DNA from: Zingiber officinale
Lineage: Eukaryota > Streptophyta > Magnoliopsida > Zingiberales > Zingiberaceae
Assembly (NCBI RefSeq): GCF_018446385.1
Contig: NC_056000.1
Coordinates: 49,570,722 to 49,634,721, forward strand
DNA length: 64,000 nucleotides
Direction of reading: 5' to 3'
In this document: one piece after another, positions 44,832 through 57,488 of the stretch
Position numbering within the stretch: the first letter of the stretch is position 1
Layout of the letters: every line of letters starts with the position of its first letter
Notes under the pieces: model-generated
Seen by the model: the letters and a program-made list of their open reading frames with translations, nothing else
Told to the model about the DNA's origin: nothing
Databases searched by the model: none
Translations under genes and position numbers: made by a program

Positions 44832-46369
44832 TGTTGGTTAATCCTAAGAAAATCGTATCGGTTCCACTGTACAAAAAAATTTTGTACAAGTGTCGAACCT
44901 TTCCTTAAATAACCTATTGTGTTCTTTAGAAGTTAAATTAGGAATCACAGACGGAACTTAACATCATTGATTCCAAATTTAACTTATCTGTTCTTAATGG
45001 TTTAGATTTGAATCGCAAGCGGAACTTAACACTATTGATTCAAATCTACCTAAGTTATTAATTCCATAAATATTAATTTCCAAAATTGGCTTCTAGGACT
45101 GCATGGCGAGGCACATGGCCTACTTGGATATGGGAGCAACCACCACCGCCTAGGCAAAGCATTTTAAGGAAAGCTAATATTTATTTCCTTAAATAACTCT
45201 AGGTTAACCAAAAAAAACAATCGAATCACAAATTTGAAAAAGAAGAAAACACAAACTCGAAAAACTATTTCGAAAACTCTAGAATCATATGCCTCTTGTG
45301 TTTGGTATTTCCAAAAATAACTATACAAAGAAAAACTAGTATGATGCGGAAAATAATTACTAGTTATACCTTTCTTTGTAAGCAAAAATAACCTCTTGAT
45401 CTTCTACCGTATTCCTCTTCTAACCTCGGACGTTGTGTGGGCAACGATCTTCCGAGACGAGAACCACCAAGCACCTTCTTCTTCCTTCTAGGTTTCGACC
45501 ACCACAATTCTCCAAGAGAAGTAGAGGTCCGACCACCACCACCAAGCTCCAAGGGATGCAAGAAACAAAACCTCCTTTCTCTCCTTCTTCTCCTAGCTAG
45601 AACCGGCCACCATCAAGAGCTCCAAGAGGGGTTGCCGCCGACCACAAGAAGAAGAGAAGAGGGAGAAGCTAGGGCTGGCCACCAATGAGAAAAAGAGAGG
45701 AGAAGAATAATAAAGTTGTTCTCAATGAAGGCACCTCTACCCCATCTTTTATAATCCTTGGTCTTGGCAAATAAGGGAATTTAAATAAAAATTTCCTTAA
45801 TTCCTTTGCCATGAAAAAGAAAAATTATTTTAATTAAAACAATTTTCTTTTTTTTTTTCAATTACAATGGTCGACCACCTCTTTCCCCAAAACAAGGAGA
45901 GTTTTAATTAAAACAAAATTTAAAACTTCCTAATTTGTTTCCATAAGTTTAAAAAAATTCTCCAATAATTGTAAAAAGAAAATTTTATAAATTAAAATCT
46001 TTCTTTTAAACATGTGGATGATTTCCAAAAAGGAAAGTTATCTCTAAAAATTAAAATCTTCTTTCAATCTACAAATAAGGAAAGATATCAAATCTTTTCT
46101 TAATCTTTTGTATAAACTTATAAAAGAGAATATTTAATTTTTAAACTCTCTTTTAAATCATGAACATGGTTAAAAAAGAAAAGTTTTCTCAAAATTAAAA
46201 TTTCCTTTCAATCTACAAATAAGGAAAGATTTCAAATCTTTTCTCAATCTTTTATAGAAAGCTATAAAAGGAAAGATTTAAATTTTAAACTCTCTTTTAA
46301 AATCATGATATCCACATAAGAAATAATTTTAATTAAAAAAAAATTCCTTTTAATATGGTCGACCAATCA
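44832..46369 (-). repeat. Truncated 3' LTR of the second Copia element
   Basis: Matches 49825 to about 51345 with small indels; the U3 start is missing. Confidence 0.88.
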
Positions 46370-46900
46370 AGACTTCCGTTAAGGAAAACTATCTTGACAT
46401 CCTTTCGCCAAATCTCATAATCCATATGAGCAACAATAGATAAAGGAATCCGGATAGACTTTAAGCATGGCTATTGGTAAAAGGTTTCCCTTTTTCAACA
46501 AGCCTTGCTTTAAAAGTATACACCTTCTTGTCTGTCCTTCCTTTTCTATTGTAGACCTAATGGCTTTTACACCATTTGGTGATTTTATAAGCTCCCAAAC
46601 TCTATTAGAATATTCTAATTTTGTATTTATTGCTTTTTGCAAAGATGCTGCCTCTTTATCTTGGAGTGTTTCGTCATATGTCCGGGGATCAGGTTCATGT
46701 ACACCAGGGATCGAGTCCAAAGACTCTCCCAAAACATGAATATTTTAGGTTGCCTAACAACCCTCCCACTACAACGAGGCACTTTCTGCAATTGTGTATC
46801 ATTTGTGATACGTATTGCAGTTTTTTGTGATATTTCATCTTGTACAGTTGGTACTAGGTTAAACGTGTCCTTTAATTTCCTTAAGAACAATTTTTACTCA
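46370..46900 (-). pseudogene. Copia reverse transcriptase N-terminal remnant
   Basis: On the minus strand an open stretch of 105 codons (46415-46732) reads DPRTYDETLQDKEAASLQKA and on to ELIKSPNGVKAIRSTIEKEG, as in Copia RT. RT then ends abruptly after the palm-entry motif at the deletion join. The catalytic YVDD is gone. Confidence 0.85.
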
Positions 46901-47179
46901 TGGGCTTGTGGTTTATAGTATAGTCCTTTTCTCAAATAGAGCATTGGTGCCAACAATGACCTTCCGATTTTAAGGACTACAAACCTCTTTTCGTTTTTCT
47001 AGGATAACTCACAAACAAGTGAACTCATGTCCAATTTTTCAGTGTCTCTCACGTGCTAGACCACCCAAATCCGAATATGCTTTAGACTAGGCTTATGCCC
47101 ATTCTGCAATTCTGTGGGAGTAGAGAGTTCTGACTTAGAAGGTACTATGTTCACTTCCGTTTTCAGTGTATATCCTTAA

Positions 47180-48180
47180 AACGAATTTGGTAATTTTCTA
47201 AATAACTCATCATCGATCTAATTATTCCATAAGAGCCTTATACCTTCTTTCTACTACACCATTCTATTGGGATGTTCCAAGTGCAGTTAGTTTGGATTGA
47301 ATCCCTACTTCTGATAAGTGACTCCTAAATTCTCCCAAGAGGTATTTGCTACTACGATCTCACCGTAGTGTCTCGATATTTTTACTTAGACATTTCTCCG
47401 CATCAGCCTCGTACTCTTTAAACTAATCAAAGCACTTAGACTTGCGGTGTATCAAGTAAATCTATCTGTGTCTCGAATAGTTGTCTATAAAATAGACAAA
47501 ATATTCGAAACTACCTCTTGTCTGGATAGCCATAGGACCACACAAATCAGAATGAATCAATTCCATTATATCTTTGGCTCCATATCCATAGACTTAAAAG
47601 CTTCTCGGTTATTTTTCCTTCCAAGTAAGACTCTCAGGTTGGAAGATTTCCACTACCAATGAACCCAAAAGTTTATCATTTACCAATGAATCCTACTTAA
47701 GTTAAAATAACCTAGCCTTTGATGCCAAAGATATAATTGGTTCATTTCTGAAGGTTGCTTTCTCTTAATAGTTAGAAGATGTGTTATTAATTTCCATTTA
47801 TTGCATCGTGAGAGTTATTGGATTATAAATTGTCAACCAACGTACCAGAATAGATATCTTTCCTATTTTATTGATAACAAGTTTGTTATCAAAATAGATA
47901 GAATATCTATTATTCGATAGTTTAGAAACCAAAATCAAATTCTTTCTAAACTTGGTACGTAAAGATAATTTCTTAAAATCCATATTTTATTCCTATCAGA
48001 GGATAAGCATCTCCCACTGCAACAGCTACCACTTTTGCAGTAGTGCCTATGTAGACGGTGACTTCCCCTTCATATAGTTATCGAGTTTCTTGGAACCTTT
48101 GCAATTAATTGTAGACATGATTAGTGGCTCTCGTATCTACACACCAGGTACCAGTAGATAACACCACTAATCATGTATTA
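47180..48180 (-). pseudogene. Copia integrase and protease remnants
   Basis: Minus-strand frames match the same regions of the first element (3360-3735 and 2785-3000). The protease active site reads VDTRATNHVY at about 48135-48165, so the DSGA triad is lost here too, by different changes than in the first element. Frames are broken. Confidence 0.75.
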
Positions 48181-48359
48181 ACTAATGAATGAAATACAAC
48201 TATTTTGTTCTTACCTCTAAAAGGACGATCTATCTTAAATGTCCAAGTCCTATTTCCAATCATTACAATTGGGACTACTAAGTCTATTCTATAGTATAAC
48301 AACTAGGGGATTGACAAACATTTTAAATCCTAAGAATCACAAAAATATTTGGTCAAAAC

Positions 48360-48930
48360 CAACACCTTAAAATCCCGATGAATTTTGTATGCCACGATAG
48401 TGTGGACGTATACAAAATCAAAGAGGAGATTTTATTCATTAATTTTATTATCTCTTCATCCTAACTTTATGACAAATAAAATTAATAGTTGGTCTATCAA
48501 ATATTTGGTCAAAAACTTTGAATTTGAAATAATATTGATTCCTTAAAACAATATCATTTAAATTCACCAACACCTCAAACACCGTGAATTTTGCATGTCA
48601 CGATAGTGTGGACGTATACAAATTCAAACATTTGTAAGAGGAGAGTTTTACCCATTAATTATCTTGTCAATAAGTCTTTATGACAAATAAAATTACCTTA
48701 AACACCGTAAATTTTGTATGTCACGATAGTGTGGACGCATACAAAACCAAACATTTGTAAGAGGAGTTTTTCCCATTAATTTTATTTTCTTGTCATCCTG
48801 ACAAATAAAATTACCTCATACACCGTGAATTTTGTATGCCATGATAGTGTGGACGTATACAAAAACTCGACATTTGTAATAGGGGTTTTAATTTTATTAT
48901 CTTGTCAACTTATCTTTTTGACAAATTAAT
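48360..48930. repeat. Copia leader tandem array
   Basis: AGTGTGGACGTATAC anchors lie at about 48399, 48606, 48728 and 48847 (spacings 207, 122 and 119). Read in element orientation the order short, short, long matches the first element (120, 108, 211). Confidence 0.8.
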
Positions 48931-49810
48931 AGTTGGTTTTCCTTTGGTCACACAAATAATAGCAGTGACTCCAATGGGGAGGATACTATTAGACGTGCCT
49001 AAGTGTATACCATTACTTGACACTAAGTCCATTAATAAGATTATGCCTGGATGGGGAAGATCGCACGCTCTTAATTAATTTCCTATAGTCATTCTAAATG
49101 GAAGTTTGATCTAGTGATCTGAAAACAAACTCATCCGATATGGAGGAAGGCACTCAAAGCTAACGTGCAAGTTTGTTTGCATCACTTACGAACCTGTAAT
49201 GGAGACCGTGGAATTTATTAAAATAAATCCCTCTCCCACTTAGTTATTTAAAGTGAGGAATTTTAAGTTATCCTAGCATACATCACATGCGTACACACAC
49301 ATCACAGTAAAAAAAAACAATAAATATGGAATTATTTTCCAACTATTATGGCCTTTTCCTCTTACATCCTCCATGTGTCCAACTCTAGCTGCTGCCATCT
49401 TTAGCCACCGCAATCGGGTCTAGTCGCTGCATCATCTTGCTTATTTTTCCGCTGCGCCTCTGGTCCACAAATAGTACCACGCCTCACAAGAATACGATCC
49501 ACGACAAAAATAGAATTTTACATATATCGATCATATATTCCACAAAGGAATGTACATATAATCTAAATCAAAACAAAAATGTAAAATCCTAATAACTAAT
49601 ACAACTCCTACTGTATTTAATATTACAATCATGCACACACAATAAAATGCCCTTGACATGTCCAACGGTTCAATCACATACAATATCTATAAGTCATAAT
49701 GGTTGGAGCCTGCAACCACAAAGTTAGCATATTCTACTATAATCCTGCCTAAATTATGTATGACATGTGCATAATTAAACTGAAAACCAAACACACAGAG
49801 ACAAACCCTA

Positions 49811-49822
49811 GCTCTGATACCA
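49811..49822 (-). other. Primer binding site, initiator tRNA-Met
   Basis: Minus-strand TGGTATCAGAGC lies 2 bases inside the 5' LTR end, a perfect Copia primer binding site. Confidence 0.92.
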
Positions 49823-49824
49823 AT

Positions 49825-52347
49825 TGTTGGTTGGTCCTAGGAAGATCGTATCGATTCCACTATACAAAAATTTTTGTATAAGTGTCGAACCTTTCCTAAC
49901 AACCTATTGTGTTCTTTAGAAGTTAAATTAGAATATGAAACAGAACTTAACATCATTGATTTAAAATTTAACTTATCTTGTTTTTAATGGTCTAGATTTG
50001 AATCACAAGCGGAACTTAACACTATTGATTCAAATCTACCTAAGTTATTAATTCCATAAATATTAATTTCCAAAATTGGCTTCCAGGACTGCATGGCGAT
50101 GCACATGGCCTTCTTGGATATGGGAGCAACCACCACCGCCTAGACAAAGCCTTTTAAGGAAAGCTAATATTTATTTCCTTAAATAACTCTAGGTTAAACA
50201 AAAGGAACAATCGAATCACAAATTTAAAAAAGAAGAAAACACAAATTCGAAACAAATCTGAAAACTCTAGAATCATATGCCTCTTGTGTTTGGTATTTCC
50301 AAAAATAACTATACAAAGAAAAACTAGTATAATGCGGAAACTAATTAATAGTTATACCTTTCTTTGTAAGCAAAAATAACCTCTTGATCTTCTACCGTAT
50401 TCCTCTTCTAACCTCGGACGTTGTGTGGGCAACGATCTTCCGAGACGAAAACCACCAAGCACCTTCTTCTTCCTTCTAGGTTTCGGCCACCACAATTCTC
50501 CAAGAGAAGTAGAGGTCCGGCCACCACCACCAAGCTCCAAGGGATGCAAGAAACAAAACCTCCTTTCTCTCCTTCTTTTCCTCGCTAGAACCGGCCACCA
50601 TCAAGAGCTCCAAGAGGGGTTGCCGCCGGCCATAAGAAGAAGAGAAGAGGGAGAAGCTAGGACCGGCCACCAAGGATGAAAAGAGAGGAGAAAAATAATA
50701 GAGTTGTTCTCAATGAAGGCACCTCTACCCCATCTTTTAAAAGCTTGGTCTTGGCAAATAAAGAATTTAAATGAAATTTCCTTAATTCCATCATGAAAAA
50801 GAAAATTATTTTAATTAAAACAATTTTCTTTTTTTTCAATTACAATGGTAAGTCACCTCTTCCAAAACAAGGAGAGTTAATGAAAAAAAAATTAAAAACT
50901 TCTAATTATTTCAAATTTTAAAAAATTTCTCCAACAAATTTTCCCTTCATGGTGGTTTGTAAAAGGAAATTTTATAAATTAAAATCTTTCTTTTAAACAT
51001 GTGGATGATTTCCAAAAAGAAAGTTATCTCAAAAATTAAAATCTCCTTTCAATCTATAAATAAGGAAAGATATCAAATCTTTTCACTTTTGTAGAAACTT
51101 ATAAAAGAGAATATTTAATTTTTAAGCTCTCTAAATCATAACATGGTTAAAAAAGAAAGTTTTATCAAAATTAAAATTTCCTTTCAATCTACAAATAAGG
51201 AAAGATTTTAAATCTTTTCTTAATCTTTTGTAGAAAGCTATAAAAGGAAATATTTAAATTTTAAACTCTCTTTTAAAACCATGATATCCACATAAGAAAT
51301 AATTTTAATTAAAAATAAATTCTTTTAATATATTACACCAATCAGGCGCTCCAAGCTATGGCCGACCAATTAACAGCTCAACGTGACCTAACCCCGTTTC
51401 AACTAACACCAGTAAAGAGTGGGTAAGAGGTGGGTTGTGGTGGGTATCCTCTATATACAAGAGGCTACGATAGGGACCGAGAGGAGAATTGGTTTTGGTC
51501 TCAGATGAAATTAAGCCAGTATTACTTGAACAACTTAATTTCATCAATAATAATTCATTCCACTAAAGAACTATTATTGAACTACCGCACCAATCCCAAA
51601 TTATATTTTGGGCTCCTTCTTATTATGAGTGTGTTAGTCTCCCTGTGTTTAAGATGTCGAATATCCACTAATTAAGTGAGTTACTGACAACTCATTTAAT
51701 TAATATCTTAGTCCAAGAGTAGTACCACTCAACCTTATCGTCATGTCGGACTAAGTCCACCTGCAGGGTTTAACATGACAATCATTATGAGCTCCTCTTG
51801 GGGACATTATCAACCTAGATTAGTAGGACACAGTTTCCTTCTATAATCAATAACACACACTATAAGTGATATAATTTCCCAACTTATCAGGCTTATTGAT
51901 TTATCGAACTAAATCTCACCCATTGATAAATTAAAGAAATAAATATCAAATATGTGTGCTTGTTATTATATTAGGATTAAGAGCACACACTTTCATAATA
52001 ATGATTAAATTCTTTATCAAGTCGATGTAATTACCTAAAATGGTCCTACTCAATACACTAAGAGTGTACTAGTGTAATTTATTAATCAAGATAAACTAAT
52101 ACCTAATTACACTACGACTATTCCGATGGTTTGTTCCTTTCCATCTTAGTGTGAGCTACATTTTATAATTTACTCTGAGTCTTGCGATAACATGATCCTC
52201 TGTGTGACACCACACACCATGTTATCTACAATATAAATTAATTGAACAACTTCATTTATCATAAATGTAGACATTTGAAATAATGTGATACTTATTTCTA
52301 GATAAATTTTTATACCAAAAGCTAGACTTTTAGTATACATCTTAACA
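49825..52347 (-). repeat. 5' LTR of the second Copia element, 2523 bp
   Basis: Complete copy, ending on the plus strand in TACATCTTAACA, the inverse of the TGTTAGAGTGTA start of the first element's LTR. Confidence 0.92.
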
Positions 52348-52352
52348 CTTCT

Positions 52353-52742
52353 TAGCATTAACAATAGTCTCAGGAAACTATTGTAATCTAGAATTTGGAG
52401 AAAGACTTTTTAGCAAACTTCCAGGTAATTTAGGAAAAGAAATATATAAAATTTGGACAGATATGAAAGTACCACCACAATATGATAATATTGGAGTAAG
52501 AATCCAACACATTATTTTCATACTTAAAAAAATGTTCCTATATCCACAAATAGAAGCAGCTGAAAAATCAACAATATGAATTTTGTAGTGAGATATGTAC
52601 TCCTTAACAATATGGTCTCACCATACCTAGACCAAGAATAAATCATAGAGACAGTTCATCCGGAATACCAAAACAATCGATATCAAACCCCAAAACAATG
52701 AGACCCAAAAAAACCTACTATGTTAAAAAAAAGTATAGAAAA
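52353..52742 (+). pseudogene. Endogenous caulimovirid remnant, part 2: coat protein region
   Basis: The coat-protein-like reading that stopped at 44831 continues here after the Copia element, with the phrases LEFGERLFSKLPG and KEIYKIWTDM. It stops near 52580 and becomes Lys-rich up to the solo LTR at 52748. It is degraded and not expressible. Confidence 0.78.
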
Positions 52743-52747
52743 GAAAC

Positions 52748-53530
52748 TGATCCTGTCCGAACGCTGAATCGATGGACGCTGGGCACGTGGCGCTCTTCCA
52801 ACTGATGACGTGGATCTCTGACCGGCCGTACGGATCTCCGGCGAACCTGCAAAGAAGTCGGCCCGGGAAGGGGTTCCCGGCGACGACCCTCCGACGCTCA
52901 AGTCAGACAAGAGGAAAATGATAGTGGCTTCGAAGATGTGAGATCGCGTGATTGTGTACCTTTGGCGAAGTCTGGGGGCTCTTATATAGAGCTATGAGGA
53001 GGCTTATGCACATCTATCGAGGTGTACACGTGTCCTTTGTCATACCTTAATATGGGCTTGCCAGAGGAGCATGCCTGACACCATACTGCTACAGTCCGAG
53101 CATGTCTTTGATGGGACAGCAGAACCTTCCGTCATGGGCTTCTGTGTATGGCTTGGTGGTCGAACATGCATGTTGTCAGAAGATGTTTCCCAATGTCCCC
53201 TTGTCCTTTTGTCTCTTCTTTCCCCGCGCCGAGCGTCCATCCGCTCGGCAGGCATCAGTCCGACCTGGAAGATTCCACTCCACGTTCTCCGGTCGGCTGA
53301 GACGGTTCCTCCACCATTGCTGCTTTACGCCTCGGCCGAGCGGGCTGCCCGCTCGGCCCGGCGACCCTGTTCACCATGAGCGTCGGAAACCCGACTCCCC
53401 GTCGGGCTGTCTTTGATTCTGCTCGGAGCCGTTCGGCCGGTCGACCCACCCCTTCTCCGATCGGCCTGACCTCACCTCACGTGTCACCTGACTCCCCCTC
53501 AAAGGGGTCCCGCGTCCGCATCACGGATTA
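52748..53530 (+). mobile_element. Solo LTR (783 bp) with target-site duplication GAAAC
   Basis: Starts TGATCCTGTCC and ends ACGGATTA; the inverted ends TGATCC and GGATTA pair with one change. GAAAC lies at 52743-52747 and 53531-53535. The sequence is GC-rich, with CCGCTCGG-type phrases and a TATA box, CTTATATAGAG, at about 52981. There is no internal domain. The superfamily is not determined. Several short open frames are composition effects. Confidence 0.82.
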
Positions 53531-53535
53531 GAAAC

Positions 53536-55229
53536 CATGCTCAAATAAGGAAAAACATGTGCGAAAATTTAAGCCAAAGAAAACATATGCTAATACCATT
53601 ACATGTTTTGCTTGTAATGAACCAAGACATCTATCTTCTACATGCCCAAATTAAAAAAAAATCTATATACAAGAGAAGCAAAGCTAGTTACATGTACCAA
53701 TCTTGATTTAGTAGAAGGACAATCAGATGTCTCTGATACATCCTTAATCTACTCTTGTTTCGGTAGATGATGTGGAAAAAGTACCTCCTTTTAACTATAG
53801 TCTGGTAAACTCATTTTTATAGCCTTCATACCAGCAATATAACCTTCATCCTAATATACAAAAGTACATGCTATTAGATAATCTAGATAATCTAGAAGAA
53901 TTGTGGGAAGAATTTTCATATACAAATATAATGTTTAAACAAATTACCTCTAAAACTACAGAAGAACATAACTGTTTACATGATTGGATACTAAAAACAG
54001 GTACTGATAGCATTCCTTATTTTTTTTATAGTTATTATCCATCTCTAGATAAAAGAGGTACCTATAAGTTATGTAAAAACAAGCCTGTAATCTTTACCTT
54101 TAGTAATTATTCTCCATTACAATACCCATAAGTCAGCTATCTAAGAGAAGTACTCAAAAATTTTTATTAGGAACAAGGGTCTCTGTATTAGAAACATGTA
54201 TTAATCAACTAGAGACAAAACTAGATATCTTGGATAAAAAAATAATAGAAAGCCTTCCTTCATGTTCTTCTCAGACTTCTTTTGATAAAGGCAAAGGCTT
54301 ACAAATTATACCAATAGATATAAACAAAGATCTATTCTTCATAAAAGCATCTAGTATATGTAATACGAGAAAGATTCTAGACATTAAAGTCAAATGACTG
54401 GTAAATATCCATGGTCATGAGTTTACTTTACATGTCTTTCTAGATAGTGGAGTCATTAACTCCACAATAGATGAAAATACACTTCTTTTAGTCTTGCCAA
54501 AAGCTTTTATAAAAATAGTATCACAATCATTAATCATCACACAATTTGATGGTCAACAATTAGCTCGTACAAATTTCGTCACTAATGTTCATCTCAGGTT
54601 TTATGATAACTGTGGCAAATATAACACACCACTCTTACTCTCTAAACTTTGGATTAAACCATTATTACATTCTAATATTCACTTAATCTTAGGCTTAAAT
54701 TTCCTTTTAACACCAAATAGAGATTTCCTTCTAAGGATTATGCTCTTTTCTTTTCCTCACCTATAGTCTTAAACTATCCATCTATTGTCCATCCTTTAAC
54801 CATCAAAACACAAACAGAAACCATATCACCTGATACTATGGATAATACTTCATCTTGTCAATGTTTTCTAAAAAATGCTTGTAAACAGGCAAGTAAGCCA
54901 ACATCATCTAGTATTAGCCAAACTTATGCCATAGCTCTTTCTGACTATCAAGATCAGGAAAACTAGCCTTACTTGGCTGATCAAGCCCTATATCTGATCT
55001 TGATGACACCAAGATTCCACCTGATTTAATACTTCCAAAACAGTTGCTTCAAATAATAAACACTCATAAACCAGATTTAGACTCCCTCATTTCTAGATTA
55101 AAAAAACTAGAAATTATTGGAGACAATCCTACTAAATATTGGGATCGAGACAAAGTCTACTACAAACTATCAATAATTAATCCAGATCTCACAATCAAAG
55201 CCCAAGACTTAAGATATACAAATTGGTAA
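53536..55229 (+). pseudogene. Endogenous caulimovirid remnant, part 3: zinc knuckle, aspartic protease and start of pol
   Basis: A CCHC zinc knuckle lies at 53604-53645 (CFACNEPRHLSSTC, spacing 2-4-4). A retropepsin-type active site LDSG is seen at 54440-54451, and the ILGLNFLL flap-end motif follows at 54686. Between them are open but discontinuous frames. The last piece, 55044-55229, reads DNPTKYWDRDKVYYKL, the segment just before reverse transcriptase in such viruses. The block ends abruptly: no reverse transcriptase or RNase H follows. At 55230-55245 the sequence passes into the copy B repeat. Confidence 0.8.
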
Positions 55230-55235
55230 ATACAA

Positions 55236-55543
55236 TTCCTAAAAGTGTTGGTAATGTATTTATACTTAATTACTATAAAAGGACAAGTCTGATATGTTGT
55301 TCAAGCTTCTTCTCTTGTACTCGATTCTCTCTTGAATATGGAGGTTTTGAATGATTGTCCATCGATGGATTTTTGAGACACAGGCCTTGGTGAGTAGATG
55401 AAAGATCCAAACCAAGTAAATCCGCTTGTTTCTTACGTGTTTCTTCTATTTTATTTCTTACTTTCACATTTGTGTATTTCCCACAAAAAAGCATTTGAAA
55501 ATCACGCGATTTACCCCCCTCTCACATGTGTCACAATCGAACG
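55236..55543 (+). repeat. Fragment of the solo LTR at 26455-27764 (copy B junction)
   Basis: It matches 27424-27764 but lacks many short stretches, for example near 55330 and 55470, so identity is clearly lower than in the rest of copy B. CAATTCCTAAAA is shared with the copy A side at the join. Confidence 0.8.
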
Positions 55544-57488
55544 GGGATCTCTAGTTTTGGCCCTCTAACGCTTAATTCAGTGATCGATTTAAGGGTGGTG
55601 AATAATGAACAGTAGTGAATTGGCGTGTCCAATTATGTAGCGTCGTATACCTATGCTTGTAGATGGATACCCTTTTTAGTCTATGCACAAATCCCAAAAG
55701 CATTTTCCAAAAAGATTAGACTATAAAGAGATTTTGACACCTTTCCGAAATGGGCCTGTAACCTCTACAATTGATAGGGTGGATGCTTCAAATATGCAGA
55801 TTATATGTAGAATATTCTCTATCCTTCGTGGCACAAAATGTCAAAAAGGAATACGAGGTCGATGGGCTACGGGACCACAATAGCCTACTTTGGCCAACCA
55901 ACCAAGTCATTAGAATAGTTCTTGGCCTTCACTTGGCTTCTTCAGTTGAGTTGGAAAGCTTAAACAGACTAAGTGCCCAGTTGGTCCGATCGGACGTATG
56001 GTCCAATCGGTTAGACCACTCTATCGAGGTAATTCACTGTGCTATTTCTGAATCAGGGATAAGGCTGGCTCGACATAATGCTGACTTGGCTCAAAGCTTT
56101 ATGAACGTCGTGTGGATGAGCGTTCGACCGGACTCTCAGTCCAGCCAACTTGACGGCCCGGTCGGCTATCTCTCGATCGAAGTTATCATCTACACTGGCT
56201 TCAAAGGTTGACCTTTCCTTAACTTTGACCACCCTATCATCTAATCCTTTTGACTTTAATCTCCTATCATTTAATCCTTTGACTTTAATCTAACTTAGAG
56301 GCCCCAACTCAATCACCACATTGTCATATTTCGATTATTTCGATTTCAATTTGATTGATCAGTTTGATTATATTTTAATCGAGTACTCAGCTCTAACCCT
56401 AATTATACCTGGATTTCTATTTTGAAGAAAATCTTCTCTTATCTCATTCTTTCTAGATACATTTTTTTGTGGTTTTTTTTATTTTAACAACTATAAATTC
56501 TACTTTTGTAGGAATTTTTTCACCTTAGTTATTATTTAATATTGCAATGTGAATAAGTTGGAACTTTTTCAGGGAGGAATGTTATCGTTGTGTACTTTTA
56601 ATTGAATGTCACTCTGTTCAATGAGTGTGATCACATTTTTTTATCCATTTTTTTTAAAGATAAATCTTCCAGAACCATCGTTCAAATAAAGCCAAGTGTT
56701 GGAAATTAAAGTGATTCGTAGAACCATATTCTTTGAAGTTACTTATTGATGGAAATCGAAGATGACTACTTGGAACTATAACTATATCACATTTAAAGTA
56801 CAATAGATATACTTAAAACTATAATAGAATTAAACGATTTTAATCTTTTCATAATTTATATTTTTAATAGTTAACTATTTCATTAAGGATCTAAATCTAG
56901 GTTGTTTTTTTAAGTAGTATTTGAAAGGATCAACCCTAAGCATTTGTAATTCAAGTGATCAAGTCCTTAATTTTTCTTTGGTGTCTCTTTTTTTATCTTA
57001 TCTTCATTTCTAAAGTAATTTCCTTCTTTGTTGTCTTCCTCAAAATACCTTATATATTTTGGCGAACCTAATTTTTACATTACTTTTAATAATAAATTTT
57101 AAAAATATAATTGAGTGTGACAACAATTTCTCTAATGTTATCCCAAAGAAATCACCTTCTTGCAATAGCAAATATAGATTATCTAATTTATTTTCCTTTG
57201 ATTATAAAACAAATACAATTTACTTGACTTTTCTTTTTTGATTAGACCAATGGAGATTAGTAAAGTCTGGGTTGAGATATTTAGAGATGCCGTCCACGGA
57301 TTAAAAAATGTGAACTTCTGTTACACTGTAGGTTGAGTTCATATAATTATTTTTCCCACTAAACAATTAATTTGTGATACTTTTTGGAAATTCAAAGTAT
57401 TGAAAGTGTTTTATAACACTATTGACACTTGCATGCTCTCATATAATAATGCTTTTTAGTGTCACCGGGCAAACATGAAAAAACTAAG

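Larger units (their letters stand above)
44832..52347 (-). mobile_element. Ty1/Copia element inserted in the caulimovirid remnant, with internal deletion
   Basis: The same family as 1-8356, in the opposite direction. Plus-strand ends are TGTTGG and CTTAACA, and the pentamer CTTCT flanks both sides (44827-44831 and 48 kb side 52348-52352), giving a perfect target-site duplication. The 5' LTR is complete (49825-52347). The 3' LTR is only its last 1.5 kb (44832 to about 46369). The join at about 46368-46370 fuses the RT motif VDVK.FLNGSL directly to the middle of the LTR, so the end of RT, RNase H, polypurine tract and about 1 kb of LTR are missing. Pol also has point defects. Confidence 0.92.

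Noticed and set aside
53071-53449. Several overlapping open frames of 60-100 codons in GC-rich DNA
   Set aside because: They lie inside a solo LTR with clear target-site duplication and overlap on both strands, as expected from high GC content.
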